Source of the DNA: Thuidium tamariscinum
Lineage: Eukaryota; Streptophyta; Bryopsida; Hypnales; Thuidiaceae
Direction: 5' to 3'
Length of the DNA stretch: 64,000 bases
NCBI GenBank assembly: GCA_947034885.2
Contig: OX344757.2
Coordinates: forward strand, 4,898,001-4,962,000
The number at the start of each line of letters is the position of its first letter. Position 1 is the stretch's first letter. The notes beneath the pieces are model-generated. The model did not search any database and was not told the origin of the DNA. It saw nothing but the letters and a program-made list of their open reading frames with translations. A program made the position numbers and the translations under genes. Of the stretch, positions 24,934-38,542 are shown piece after piece.

Positions 24934-26097
24934 ATGGCTTCACGGGGTGTCACTGCTGCTGCCTTAAATTGGGGCAAGAAAGCTGGTGCTGGAGCGGGGA
25001 GCGGCGACCATGGCTACCAATCTCAGGCCACGTCCATACCGCGACATATACTCAGTGCAATTGTCATCGGCATTGTTGGTAAATAAGCAAGTTTTTTCCG
25101 TGCCTTTCTTTCTTGATTTCGTAATGTATACAATTTAGTTTCTTCCTCTTTTGAAACCTTCTTCTTGGACGTACTCTGTCAACTTAGACTTCGGTGATAT
25201 GAGAATTTTTCTCCAGAAAGGTCTCAGCTTTTCAAAAAGCACCAAACGAATGCAATTGTCTTATTTTACATTGGACACCGATAATTAGAGCTGAACTGCG
25301 CAAACTGTCGAGAGAGCATTGCATGTGTGGGTTTTAAGATCATCAGAATAGAATGATTTGTACAGTTGCGAGGTTTGGAGATCGGTCCTGATTCGAGATT
25401 TTAGGGGCTCTGTTTCTGCTAACTAGTTTCGAGGTTTTCTCTGTTTTCCTCTTATAGACTATTGTACTTGAGCTTTTACCTCTAGATTTGATTGAAAATT
25501 TTGGAATATGTTGGAAGAATGTCTGCCAACTTTCGTTAGGTGGAAGGCCAAACGAAACTTAGGGTTTCCGTTAGAAAATGTTCGTTATGTCGAAGGGCAA
25601 ACGATATTTCGAGACTGAGTAGTGAGAAGTTTTTGTTTTGCCATCTTTTGTTGCTTTTAGGGTGTCTAAGATTGCATTGTTTGTCCGGTTTAATTTTGTC
25701 AGAAAGTTTTCATTAGGTGGAAGGGTAAACGGAATTTTGACTATTGTAGTCAGATGTTCCGTTTTGCCGTCTTTTGTACGGAGTATCTTCATATGGTTTT
25801 GGAGATTGTACATGTCTGCCGGGTATACTTTTGTTAGATCATTTCGCTTCGCTTTACCATCTTTTGTTTCTTTTTTAGGGTTTCGAGATTGCATTATTTG
25901 TCAGGTGTATTTATGTCGTTGTAATGTTATAAGCGAATGGACAATTTGTTCGACTGCACAAGTTTTCAATGGACTGTGAGTGTGGTATGGCAGGTGGCTC
26001 ATTCTGGAAGATACATCATTTGAACGAGCGCCGCAAGACGGAGGAATTCTATGCTCGATTGGAGGCAGGAGAGATCACTGTGGCTGCTGAGGAGTGA
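24934..26097 (+). CDS. COX5C: Cytochrome c oxidase subunit 5C, copy 2
   Basis: This is a complex IV subunit like the gene at 19045. Exons 24934-25078 and 25994-26097 join in the same phase (G|GT) to 82 residues. Exon 2 is nearly identical to copy 1 (KIHHLNERRKTEEFYARLE, then GEITVAAEE). Exon 1 is unrelated in sequence except for the helix position: a Gly/Ala-rich MASRGVTAAALNWGKKAGAG start, then IPRHILSAIVIGIVG. The extra N-terminal length could be a mitochondrial presequence or an exchanged first exon (inference). The 915-bp intron contains a degenerate repeat around CATCTTTTGTT and GATTGCATT(G/A)TTTGTC (25637, 25853). A likely untranslated 3' exon follows near 26577-26760. Confidence 0.87.
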
Positions 26098-28169
26098 ACA
26101 ATTTCTCAATTGTCAGTGAGTAAATATATTCTCATCTTTGGGGTTTTTGATGAAGTCTCTTGCAGATATCAGCGGTTGGGACACGTATAATTGCTGCTGA
26201 GAATAGATTCTGTTACTGAACAACTCACCTAAGAATGCGTTATTTGCGTATTGTATGCAGAAGTTATGAAAGCCTCAAAGTTTTATTGGTAGAGAATTTA
26301 ATACTGACTGGTGAGAAGATTTTGAGTTGGTCTACATGCTTGTGTATCTATTGTCGAAGATTTTAGGGTGGCGATTATGGGTATCCCTATGGTCTTTCTA
26401 ATGTATTTCCTGCCATCTCTTTATGGGCTGCATTCATTAGGGCTTACAATGCAGATTAGATGCTCATTGTAAATTCGCTTTAATTGTATGCTGTGATTTT
26501 AAAAGCATAATATGAAAGCATCCTCTATTGCAAAATGTGTAGCAATTCTTACATCAAATTTTTGTGCCTTCCTGCAGGAGTGTGAGGGCTCCACAGGCAC
26601 TTAGAAGTTTATTATTTGAAGCTGCTGTCTGGTTCGAAGCCACCCCTTGTGTAACGATGACTAGAGTAATGATAAAATGTTGGGAAGACAAATCTGCCTG
26701 CTTCATGTGTGTGAGACTTGTAGTTGGAGGTGGTCATAGTTCACAGAAATGATAACTTTCTCTTTTTGTTGACAGAGATATGTGCTCACTATGAAGAGAA
26801 GTTTTTCATTTTTACAGGTTCCTTATGCAGTTGTGTTCTAATAATTGAGGATGGTTTGACTGAAGAATGAAATTAAATCCTGCACTTTGGAAACTAAGAG
26901 TCGATTAATCTAATTTCCAAATCATTTTTATCCATCGTTCATGTTTGACTGTAGGACATGATGATTTTTCCTTTGTGTTGATACTTGCTGGATTAATTGG
27001 TTTTGTATTTATTTGATACGGTGTATCAAATAAATTTGGTGACAGTGCTAGATGCAAGGATTGGTGTGCTAGGGTTCATATTTATCCCACAGAAACAGTA
27101 GATGTCCTATAGAATAATTCAAAAGCAATTGCAGTCCAATTGCGACCCCTACTACAATATTACTAAATATATATACCATATTTGTCATCCAAGATCTCTA
27201 AGTTATTTCTCCTAAGTTATTTTTAACTGCACTAACTTAGATATAAATTTTGTGTACAATTAATTCATAGGATTTTCATATATTCTTTTAAACGTAATAA
27301 TTGAAATTTTAATAACTTTCAGTAACAACGTTCAACTTCAAAATAATTGGAATTTGGGAAAAATTGGACTTTTGGTTTTCAATTTTCTTTTTAAAACTCA
27401 ACTTCCATTATATTAATATGAAGTTCATATTAAATTTGCATTCAGTGCAAAATTGAATTTCATTCACTTCAAAGTCATATAATAGTTATTTGATAATGAC
27501 CTATAAAAGAGGGTTGGAAAACATGGTTGGAAAAAAAAAAATTTATTTTGGATTTATTGTTGCTTTGAGGTAGCTTAAACTTTTGTGGAATTAGTTATGA
27601 ATCTTCAAATTGAAGCACAATTTCTTCACCATATTTTTTTGATACTACAATGTTAGAAAAAAAATTGGTGTTGCTTTTAACCCTTTAGTGTCAAAAAAGT
27701 TTTGAAATTTATGAAATCTTGTTTTTTTGGCACTTTTCCACAACTTTGACACTAGTAGGGTTTAGACATGTGGTTTGAAATAAATATTTATCTTAGATGA
27801 CCCTTTTATGCACCAGAAACTAGCCTTCATTCCAATGTTGGAAGGAGTTATTGAATTTGTATCTAAGACATGAAACTAAGAGCAGATTGTTGTATGAAAA
27901 ATGTGAAGAACCTCATGAAATAAGAACCTCAATCACAACTAGCATGATTATGCTTGAAAATGGCAGTATAATTGAAGCAGTAGGTTAGAACATCTCCTAC
28001 ACCTCTCCAATTTTCTCAGCCCATTCAATTGAGATCTGTCCAATTTAGAGGGGATGGCCACTTGAATCCCCAACAATACAACTTGCTAAAATATACTTCC
28101 AACCAATTACAAGTTACACAACTCCCTAAATTAAACTTCAAACCAATGAGTGTCGTGGGCTTTTGAAAG

Positions 28170-28480
28170 CAATATAAAGTAGGAGGTCTATAGAGCACCC
28201 ATCTAAGAATTGAAATAGAATTTTAGGGAGCTAAAACTTCTTAACAATTTTTTGATAAATTTTTTTAAGAAAATAAGTGGCATCTAAACCAAGTCGCTTC
28301 ATATTTCTTGGAGCTTTGAGGAATTAGTTACAAAAACTCTAAAAGCACCCATCCCCTCAAATGTCCATTGTTTGTACATTCTTATAAATTTTTTTTTTCT
28401 CAAAACAAAAAAAAAATGTATAAACAATAAACATTTTGGAAGGTAGGAAGTTTTGGAGCTTCCTACCTTAAATCCAATCT
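28170..28480 (+). repeat. AAGGTAG dispersed repeat copy
   Basis: The core CATCTAAACCAAGTCGCTTC, then ATATTTCTTGGAGCTTTG and GGAATTAGTTA, is shared with copies near 52205-52300, 53570-53690 (reverse), 59240-59370 (reverse), 62338-62450 (reverse), 62570-62680 and the window end. The right end is GGAAGGTAGGAAG followed by its inverse, CTTCCTACCTT. It contains the hairpin ACATT...AATGT around a poly-T/poly-A stem. Non-coding. Confidence 0.6.
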
Positions 28481-31400
28481 AAATGCTAGTAAAAGTTGAT
28501 AGGTGTAAGAAAACACATATATGATTGTTAGCTACTACATACATGTAAGGCTACAAAAAGATCTATAGCTACAATCTCGCTCCCTCCAACATTGGGGACT
28601 ACATGTGCAAAGGCAAAAAATGACTTTGAAGGAGTATATGTTCGCAGGTGGGGGTGGAGAAGTAAGGAAGGTGCAAGAGAATTGAATAAATGCCAATGTA
28701 TATCAAATTAATCAGGGAGGTTCACTTGTATAGAAATGAAACAAAACAAAATCTTATTAATATTGATATATAAATTTTGGAAAAGTAATTGTACTGTCAT
28801 GCTTACATGTATAAAATTAGTTACCATATGGGGGACAAATAGAAAATTATAATTATATAATAAAAAAAAATCTATTTTATAAAATTTTGGCCATTGTCAT
28901 GTTAATATAGAAATCTATGTAGAAGAAATTGTGAATTTTTTTTTTGGAGATGCTTGTTGAAAGGAAGTGTTGTGTATGGGTGTTTTCTACATCTATACCT
29001 TAAGATAGGTTGTTTGTTTTGTTTTGTTTGTTTGTTTGTTACATTAAAATCTCTTGCATTGTACATTCTCTAGTTGTATTCTTGGTATTTTCAAAAAGTT
29101 CTTGGCAAGGAGGGGTGCAAAGGCTTTGATTCATAGCATTTCAACTCAAGTTGAGAAAGTTATTGAGTTTCAAAGTTTTTATGGATTGAAAGATTGGAAA
29201 ATAACTTTTACTTTAATTTTGGCTTTGGCAATGGTGTATGATACACTAGTATATATGAAATCAAATTTAAAAAAATTCATTACCAATTGTTTTTTATAAT
29301 ATATATATAAAACTTTGAAAATTAACTTTAAAAATTCACCAAAAATCAAAAATTTCTTTACTTAAAATTGAAATTGGTATGCTTAATTGATATGCATAAG
29401 GATGTAGTGCAAATTATATTTACTACAATATACCAATTATATTGTACATTGTATAAAAAAACATGAATGATTCAAATTGACTAGTTGTAAGATTATTGTA
29501 CCCAACTTTTACTATAGTACACTTATAATGAACCATTTGAAATTGTGTTAAATTGACAATATTCTACAAACTTAGCATCTTGACATTTAGACCATGTAGT
29601 TTGGAATGTATACCTATATTAGACTTTAGAGCTAAAGAACAAAATGAATGAAAAATAGTATATGGAATACAACCATTTTAATGAAATTTGCCATATGGTT
29701 TTCCAAGTAGAAGGGATGCCCTACAAACCAATGTGATTCAAAATGCAACAATACTTTCTAATTGCATCTTTGATCTTGTACCTTTTATTGATAGGTTGAA
29801 GTTGATCTTGTAGAGCCTCTAATTTATCTATAGAGTCACGCTCATCACATTGATCATATTCACAATGGTTACAATTGTTTTATAATAGCTCTGAAATAGA
29901 ATTGAAAATCACCAATTCCAATAGTGAGATTGTTCTAGCAAGCTAAACAAAACTTGCTAACTTGTAATATTGAAAAATTGTGAAAATTGGGTTTAAAAAT
30001 GAATTGTATGAATTTATTTCTATCAAAAAGATGCTTAGATTGTCCAAAAAATAAGATTGTTGATAACTTTCTCACCACTAATCCAAATAGAATGAATCAA
30101 ACCTTTCCATGTAGACAAAATACTTTCTATGAGAAATAAAATTTTGAAAATTCTAGTTTAACTCTTTGTGATTTTTTTGATGTTGCTTGACAAACTCGAT
30201 TTTGGGCTTACTGTGGCAAAACTTTTGCTCCAAGGCATTGATTGAAATAAGATTTATATTTTCAAAAAAACTTGTATATTTTCCTATCTTGAAAAAAAGT
30301 TTAAGAAACCACAACAAAAATTGAGACAATAGGAGCCTATCTGAAATCCAATTTATTTCCTAAGGGAACAATGGAAGATTAGGGATTAAATGCATAATTG
30401 AAATTCTTATGATGTAAAAATGACTACATTATATTACAAATATTCAACATTTTTGTATGAAAAATGTAAATTTTCAACTACTAATCAATTCTAGAAAGTA
30501 ATACCTCTATTTTCTTAATTCCTAAAGTCCTAAAGCAAATTGTTTAACCTAAACCACACAAAATTGCCATTTCCAATGCAAAGAGAAAAAATTATGATCA
30601 TTTGATTTTTTAAATATTCAACTATAAGATCTTCTACTAAACTTGTATGAAAATGTAAGGAATTTTCTTTGAAAATTTTACTAAATAAATTACAAGACAT
30701 TTGCATATAAAGTGAAGAAAATGAATTTTTTGGCACCTTGCTACTAATTAGATTATAAGACTTTGAAACCTCTTAACTTCATTTTATTGCACAATATATT
30801 TTGAATTAATAAAAAATTTATGTTGAAGAATCAAGCAAAGAATTCAAGGAAAGAAAATCCAAAAGAAAAATTTGGTTTCTATTCTCCAAGAAGTTGTTTA
30901 GTAAAAATAGATACTAGATCCAAAAATAAATAAATTGATAATAGTATTAGGATGAACTAAGAATACACTAATTTAAATGGTATGATTGTTTAAACAAGAA
31001 AACTAAAATTTGTGCAAATATTTTTCCCTGAAAATTGCAAAAATTAAAAAAAAAAATTGGATCCACTATATTATTTTTCCAATTTTCCTATAAAATGCTA
31101 TGCCTTTCCACACAAGCAAATGCTCGGTCACTTTTACTATACTAATCTAAATGAAATGAATTAATTTTTCTATATATTGGCAAAATATAATCTATCACAA
31201 TTTAAATATTGAAACATTTTGTGATTTTTTTGGTTGTCTAAGTTAGACGACTTTGAGATTTATGTAGTACGCTATATAACTTTTTCCCCAAAGAATCAAT
31301 TTAAATTAAAAAGTGATATTCACAAAAAGCTACTCTCTTTTTCTAATTTTAAAAATAATTAAAAAAATAATGCCAAAAATTCAAATTGGAGGAACCAAAC

Positions 31401-32600
31401 CAAACCTTCAACTATCTTCTAAATAGACATTGCTTAGAACTTCAAGGATTATGGAGTGAATCAAAGTAGTATGAATCAAATATTTATGAAATACAATCTA
31501 TAATTCTATATAATATAATCAAAGAAATTTTTATAGTAAATTTATTAAGATGGCCTTGATTGAGATGGAAATTGAAAGAATTGTTATTATGATTTTTGCA
31601 AAAGGTATTATTTGTATTCTTTTGTTTAGAATTGTTGAAAAATTATTGCATGAGATGCAAAGTTTTATTGAAAAGAAAAATTTAACCTTCAATAATGATC
31701 ACTTCCAAGGTGATCTACTTTAATCATCGCCCATGTAATCAATTCCTACAAAAAGTGTCTTATTTTGAGGAATTTACTTTCCTAATCTCCACATCGATAT
31801 GAGGGATGAGTTTCCATTGCTAAGGTCTCCCAATATTACAAACAAGACACTAACCTTCAATTTTCAATAGATATCATTAGTAGTGCAAAGACCACTAGAG
31901 CCCAAGTTCTTTTTATGTGTCTTCTCAACTTATTTCCTTCAATATATAATTGAGATTTTAAAATTTAAGTACATTCATATTTTTAATAAAAAATTTGAAA
32001 GATATAATTGAATATTTGGAAATAATTGATGATGCTTTTTTCCAAAATTCATGTATCTGTTGAATTTTCTAAAATATGAAAAGAGCAAAGACTTTAATTA
32101 ACATTGCCTTAGAAAACTACATTTTGAGGCAATTTTTGAATATAAGATATAAAATCATAAATTTCATTCAAATTTATCCTAAATGAAGTTATCAATGGTA
32201 CATTCTATTCAAACTATCATCAATTTCAATCCATGCACTGTTTCTAACTTGTTTAACCTCTCATTGAGAATTTGGGAAAAATCAATATAAAGGACTATTT
32301 AAAAAAATATTTTGAAATTGATATACAATTGAAAGTTGTAGAATTTAGATTTTATATTCACCAATACTATCACTAATATTTTATTATAAAAATTGAAAGA
32401 AAAATTTCTAAATTCTTTTTAAATTCAATTACAAATAAAACATTGTCATTTCTTGAGTAAATTTTGTTGGAATGAATTTCAAATGAGGTTCTCTTGTCAT
32501 AGTGATATTTTGAAATAATTATGTTCTTAAAATCTATGACCTCATTTTTACAAATTCAATTTTGAACTAAAGTCAATGCAATTTTGACTTAGTCAACTAA

Positions 32601-32815
32601 GGGTTGCTATTATGTAAGCCTAAGAATGTGAGCCCATAAGCCTAAAAGATCATACACGTATAGTACAAGTGTATATATTAAAATAATTCTATATTATTAT
32701 AGTATATTCATATTATCAATACCTATATTATAGGTGTTTATGTTATAAGCATCTTCAATGGTTGAAGTATATGCACTTTTGTATAGGCTCAAGGACTCAA
32801 GGCTCACATGCTCAC
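32601..32815 (+). repeat. Dispersed repeat, left copy (pair with 51621-51830)
   Basis: It begins TTGCTATTATGTAAGC and ends near GGCTCACATGCTCACTTAC. It shares ATTATAGGTGTTT and ATAAGCA(T/C)CTTCAATGGTTG with 51621-51830 in the same orientation. The two copies lie on opposite sides of the 16.9-kb CACTA element but not at its ends. This is probably coincidence of a dispersed family. Confidence 0.6.
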
Positions 32816-33121
32816 TTACTAACATCATTGTTCGTCAACCACTTGACATCCTTCCACATTTGTAGTTTTAGAAAAACATATAGCCTAGTAATACCAAATC
32901 CAACCATTAGATAGGACAACAATTTCATAAAGTATTTCCATAAAATGGATTGATTTTCATCCAAGCAATAATGAAAAAGAAAAGTAATTTTCAATTTTGT
33001 ACATCATCTAAAAATTGGACGTCGAAGCACTTCAAGGTTAAATCTAATGATCTAACATAAAGAAAATTGGTTATAAAACCTTGTGATCAAGTGAGTCCTT
33101 TTTGTATTTGGTTTGTAGATA

Positions 33122-33141
33122 CACTAGTAGAATAACACGTT
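33122..33141 (+). repeat. CACTA terminal inverted repeat, left
   Basis: CACTAGTAGAATAACACG begins directly after the ATA target duplication and is paired with 49987-50006. Confidence 0.93.
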
Positions 33142-36100
33142 ACAACCAACAGAACTTTAATGCAAAAAACGCGTTCGCAGAAATATTCTGAGATAACATA
33201 GCGCGTTGAGTTGCTCCTGTTGAGGTTTCTGTCGACAACGTCAACATTTTCAGTTGTTAACAGTTCCCTCAAACATGTTTGGGGCCCTGTTGAACGCGTT
33301 TGACACAACACATCAGATGTGACATTCCTTTTCCACGTGTTAATTTTTTTAAGTCCAACTTCCAGCTCGGATATGACTAGACTTCCTTGGCAGTCATCTT
33401 GTGCTATAGTGAGATGACATTTGTCACGTCCGCATTAGCGTGCTCTACCTTTCTCGGTCCTTTGACCACTGACATCTGTCCTCTTCTTATCACATGGTCA
33501 TGTTAGGGGTAACACATTTCTGTGGACACAGTATGTTCTAGGGAACGGCCATTTGTTTCAGCGAACGTACATTTCAACGATTTGAGGGTATGCTGCATTG
33601 GAGAGTGTGTTCATGATAGCGCTTTTTTATTTTAATTAACATAGTCATTATATAATTTCACATTAACGGCAACAGCTACATTTGCAAGACGTCCGTTTCT
33701 TCTAACACACTTCTACAGAGAATTGATTATTGTTTGGCCAATAATCTGTGTCCGCCTCATTTCTGTCCCTTGCTACGGTTCAACCTGCTATGCATACACT
33801 TTCCTTTTACAATTACACCAACATCCAGGCCCTTCCTTCCATGCATTCAGACTACTCAGTCCGTGACTAAATGTGAAAGACTACTCATTCTCCATGACAT
33901 CAGAACTTCACATGAAAAACAATTCTCTTAGTACTACACAATCTGATCAATATATGTTCTGCCACTAAGTATTCAACTAACTTCTACTTCTTTCGTTGCA
34001 TAGTTCAATCATTATGCATTTCAGTTCTCAGTCTAGCTGACAGTCCTCTACATATGCTTCAACAGCTCTCAGAATGTATCCAAAGTCTCTTCAACTACTC
34101 TTCCATGCATGCAGATTTCATGCATTGTACTACCTTCAAAAAAAAAGTGACAACTTCTGGATTATACTCGAATACACCATGCTATTGCCTATACTTACCT
34201 CCTTTAAACGTTTTATTCTACCTCTACATCCTCATTCTACAGCCACTGCAATAGTTGCTTCCTCTTCTAGCACCTCCATCCAATTCACCAATGCCCTCAA
34301 CATCCTGCCATAACAGCATAAACTTCAATCTTTTCAATTCCTATTTAGTTTACAATACTACTAGAATCCAAGAAGACTACATTTATTCAGCACTCATTTC
34401 TTCAAACGTCCAAAGCCACCACACATTCCTCAACAAAAGATTTTGGTGACTACAATATGTTTAGGTCCTTCACTATTTGGGGCTTCGCGTACTGTACCTA
34501 CGCTTTCAAATTGAAGGTGTTCATAATCTTCAAGAAGAAGCCATTCCCTGTAGGCTCCGAGCGACCTCCAGTAGCTCAAAAGGAGGACCTCCGCTACTTT
34601 GCATACACTTCACACTCCGAACAATCGAAATCAGGAAATCAGTTTACTACCTTATAGGGTTTTAGACACCAAATTCAGCTACCACACCATTCCCCCAAAA
34701 CATGAAGAGGAACAAACATTTATTCTTCCCATCCCTTTATAATTTCAAATCAATTGACATACACTGCTCACAATTGACCGAGGGTCTATGCATATTGAAT
34801 CAGTTCAAACATACAGACATGAACAACCGTACTTAACAGTGTCAACTCCTTCTAATTCCACTTCACAAGAATACACTACATGCTAGTTAGTCCACCATTA
34901 GTTTCAGCACTTCATTTTCACAAACACTCTTATGCTCCTCTTCCCTTTATTAATTGCCCATACCTCTTGGAAAACTACCACCACCGTCACTGTAATAACT
35001 CACTTAAACAAAAAAAAAATTCATTCTTCCAAACCAGATCCACTACTCCTAACTGAACCTTGCACACCCTCCTATTTACATTCCAAAAAAATAAATTGAA
35101 CATTTCTCTCTCAACGATACAATATTTCCTTTCTTTAAGCTTTCTCCGTTGCCGGTTTCGTTACCTGCGCCACATTCTGCCCCACTTCTGAACTGCACTT
35201 GATCACCGGACTCAGTGACAACCACTGCCTGCACAATAACAAGCACTCTGTTCAGGGTATAACACGACATACAAGAGTCAGGTACTCACTGCCATAAGAA
35301 GGCATGCTGTAATACATGGTACTATATAACAAAGACTCAACATCTTCGATATGCCTCATCAATTCTGCACTCCTATACCGTCTGCAAAATTCTTCACAGC
35401 ATTTGCTAAACACATACACCAAAACATGGATCCAAAACAGTGATACACTTCTTCCTCAAAAGCAATTCATGAATTACACCTTCACCTACAGGATAGAGCA
35501 CCACCTCCCTCACTGCTGGTACTTTGGAATACTCCAAATTCACTTTCCCTTCCTGGAATTACGAAAACAACATCCACAAACTTATCAACTTTCAATAAAC
35601 AAAGAATTAAACATGCATATGGAAAAAAACATGAAGCAAGTTCCACATTCACAGCCCACCTACTCTTGAAAACCTGAATTTTTGTATTCGTAAACATGCT
35701 CTATGCCCATCTGCACTTAAAGCATCCTCCTCGACTGCATACCTCCACCAAGCACTCCGTCACTGTAATGGAGGTCCAGCCTCTGCCATCCTACATCGAT
35801 GTCACAGTAAGCACAGTCCCTCAAACCCTCTGTGACAGTTCCTCAAAAAGTCCCAACTCATATTATAAAAACATATTTTGAAAACTGAAATGCATTAAAC
35901 GAGAGTTAGAATACCAATAAAAAAATACCAGAACCCTCTCTAACACAATGCACTCTATATCACTCCCAAAAGATACCGCATTACATGTCGGAAGTACATG
36001 TGAGATAGAATTGTCTCCAGTACATTGGCCTTTCTGTCTATCCACATGCAAACATTCATTCCTATCGTCAAAAACAAACGTGCCGTTCCCTTATCCTTGT

Positions 36101-37155
36101 CCCCTACAAGAATATCCAATACCAAGAGAATTAGTTGCCGCACAACACTTACTGAAATGCAAATCTACTGCAAGGAATTCAAAAAATACTTTGCCACCCA
36201 ACCCTCCTTACAGCACACACTACCACAAATGTCAGTAAAACAACAACTCATCACAAGAACCTTTACATATACATAATTCACATTAACATTGACATTGATT
36301 ACATCTTCAAAGGGCATCAAGTACTAGAAAATGGGACTTCTAAGTTCCATTGCTTCAGTTCATTTGCAATCTGTATAACTTCACTGCCTCGGCGGATTTA
36401 GGGTCACTACCACCGCACATTCTGCACAGAGGGTCCACATGGACCATCGTCTTCATCCTGCATTACACGGCTGCAATGCATTCGACATCACTGGGTTCGG
36501 TACAGATGAACCACAATTAATTCACATAATTCACTGACGTCCTAATGCAACAAGTAGCCACTCAGGTCACATTGCTCTGGCACTGAAGGACTTGGTGTAC
36601 TTGTACACCAAACGCTCTATAACAAGCAAAGAATTAAACAAAAATTGATAAACCTTCTTCAAACATCACTTACAACAGGATCAACACACAACATTACAAG
36701 AAGTCTAGCAGCGGATACCAAAAACATATTTCCTTTCAGTCCCTCCTCTGCTACCATGAACTTTACAGCCTGCACATGACATGCACTCTACCGTCCTCAC
36801 TATGGTATCGCCATTTCAGGAATGAGTCAATTGACCCTATCCAAAATTCCCACAGAACTAGCAACTTCTACCGTGATGTCCAACATCTCCAAACCATACA
36901 GGGAGTGCAATTGGTTTCCATTTCTGTATCCTTCAACACCCCATATTCGGTAGGTGAACTCCGACTTATCATGCCACGACCAAAAATAAAGAAGGAGTCT
37001 GCAAAACAAGTCTACTTCACATACTCTTTACAAAACATTACAAAAATCAACTTCGTCATCAATGGGTCCAACAAGTACTTGTACCCACCCAACCACATAT
37101 GACTACTCCATACACAAAATCTTTCCTCTAAAAACGTGCTCTCCAGAAAACAGGT
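33142..37155 (-). other. Left arm of the CACTA element; possible small minus exons
   Basis: This 4-kb stretch is rich in C and A on plus, as expected for the transcribed region of a minus gene. No long conserved frame is visible. Small exon-like pieces bounded by AG and GT occur on minus, for example 35165-35233 (AVVVTESGDQVQFRSGAE) and about 36400-36457 (acidic, starts DEDDG). They could be 3' exons of the minus-strand transposon gene, but I cannot join them with confidence. Plus-strand frames at 33734-34665 and 35316-36276 lack motifs and are treated as chance. Confidence 0.35.
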
Positions 37156-37470
37156 CTACATTCCAGCCGGGGCAGGCCACCATATGACGCAGCGCTTCAT
37201 GAAGGCCTCCCCCAACGTCCTTGCGATTACCGTACCATCTTGAAGCTCTACTGGGAAAGGTAAAACTGCATCCAAATTGACCACATTCTTCAGCTGCATG
37301 CGAACCAACTTTGTCTTCGTGCTGCCCGGCCATGGAACACTGTCTCTCTCGAAATCTAAGTGCACTATACTGCCGGAACCTAAATACTTTCGGGGCTCGC
37401 TATTCTCCAGTAAAACAACCTCCCCGATTATTCTTTTCCCTTCCTGGTACATGAACATACAGTCAGTAAT
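37156..37470 (-). CDS. C-terminal-domain-like exon of plant Ptta/En-Spm transposon protein (partial)
   Basis: About 100 open codons on minus end at a TAG (37156-37158). Blocks are MYQEGKRIIGEVVLLENSEP, GSGSIVHLDFERDSVPWPG, LVRMQLKNVVNLDAVLPFPV and DGTVIARTLGEAFMKRCVIW followed by WPAPAGM. The pattern of an operating value, an acidic linker and then LGEA(h)xxxVxWP resembles the C-terminal domain of plant transposon proteins often annotated DUF8039. It probably belongs to the same minus transcription unit as 38543-42232, but the joining splice sites were not resolved. Confidence 0.5.
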   Translation of the reverse strand: MTDCMFMYQEGKRIIGEVVLLENSEPRKYLGSGSIVHLDFERDSVPWPGSTKTKLVRMQLKNVVNLDAVLPFPVELQDGTVIARTLGEAFMKRCVIWWPAPAGM

Positions 37471-38056
37471 TTCTTCTCAGTTCCAACGATTCCTCTACCT
37501 CAATAAACAGCTTCTGGAAGGAGCACACAGTACTTGACCCGTACATTTCATGCATCACTTTCAACCACCAGCCACAATTCCAAATTCGCACACTTTCCCC
37601 AAGTGGAGATAGAGAAAAGCAACATTTAAGGGAAACCAATCCAACTTACTTCTTCAAGTGCACGATACTATCAAAACGCTCACTTCACTTCCCCTTCTGC
37701 GGCATTCCAAACTTATTGTCAGAGGATGTTGTGTACATCCAATGCATATTGTTTGGGTCGCTTATGTCATGTACAATCAGACATCCAAGAATATTAAAGA
37801 CAGGTCACTACAACATTCAACATGTCACTCATATACCTCATGTGCAATCAGAAATGAACCAAAAAAAAAGGGAAAAGCCATTAACATGACCATGCAATTC
37901 ATTCAATTGAAGTTCCAACACACCACAAAGGAGTGAACATATTTAATATACTTCAGCGGAGAAGAAAGGAGATCCGCCCATGTACAGTTCAAACGCATAC
38001 ACAGAAAGCACCAGAAGAGTTCAAGCACAACGTTAACATCCACCACCTCTGCACAT

Positions 38057-38286
38057 TTAGCCAAGTGTTACCTTCCCTCCCTTATCTCCTTTAACATCAG
38101 CAGCCTTCACATTCTTCCGAGTACTTTTGGTTCCCTTCAGTGGTACATCCTGCTTCTGTGAAATCTCTACTGCTGTCTCATCCAAAGAAGCAGCCGCTTC
38201 AGCCGTGGACTTCGAATCAACTCTTTGACGCTTCCCAGGGCGCGGATCTATTTCTTTCGCCTTCTCCGCTTGAATGCTCCCATCCT
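38057..38286 (-). CDS. Basic-acidic exon of the CACTA minus-strand gene (partial)
   Basis: A minus frame follows the acceptor CATGTCAG at 38286 and reads DGSIQAEKAKEIDPRPGKR, QRVDSKSTAEAAASLDE and KNVKAADVKGDKGGKVTLG to a stop at 38057-38059. Composition (Lys, Asp, Ser, Ala) resembles a disordered, nuclear-localised tail. A mini-exon reading DGS also precedes a donor at about 38461. It is likely an alternative or downstream exon of the gene at 38543-42232. Confidence 0.4.
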
Positions 38287-38542
38287 GACATGCAGAAATA
38301 TGCACTGGGGAGTGAGCCATCTTTTACAACGTCTCATCACAATTGTTCTTCCAAATACAGACAATTGTCCACTATAAATTAAATAAGAATACCCCCAGAG
38401 GCATACATTTTTCTCAGAGGCGGCTACTGAATTTTTCTCGTTGGTCCGAGTAGAAACTCTTACCACACTGCCATCCTAGACTTGTTCAAAAACAACACCA
38501 ATTACGTTACAAGGTAAATGTAAAGAGATGTTGCCATAACAC

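Larger units (their letters stand above)
26098..33121. other. AT-rich, repeat-bearing gene-free region
   Basis: Beyond the probable COX5C-2 3' untranslated exon (to about 26760) I see no gene. Contents noted: a perfect short palindrome, ATTTATTTGATA/TATCAAATAAAT (about 27008-27036); a possible 87-bp TTAA-family hairpin at 27681-27767; an AAGGTAG-type repeat at about 28170-28480; a ~210-bp repeat at 32601-32815 shared with 51621-51830; and a lone TTAA-family right end at 33018-33041. Confidence 0.5.

Noticed and set aside
25571-25979. Open frames of 107-113 codons on both strands
   Set aside because: They lie in the COX5C-2 intron and arise from a degenerate repeat around CATCTTTTGTT; no conserved domain.
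27681-27767. Small hairpin after TTAA with CCCTTTAGTGTC and GACACTAGTAGGG
   Set aside because: The right flank is TTTA, not TTAA, and the element is too short to be sure; kept only as a possible family member.
29054-29299. 81-codon plus frame starting MHCTFSSCILGIF
   Set aside because: It is isolated in AT-rich DNA with no motif and no splice-linked continuation.
33734-36276. Many plus-strand frames in the left arm of the CACTA element
   Set aside because: They are low-G, Ser/Thr/His/Pro-rich translations of the antisense strand of the minus transcription unit; no motif.
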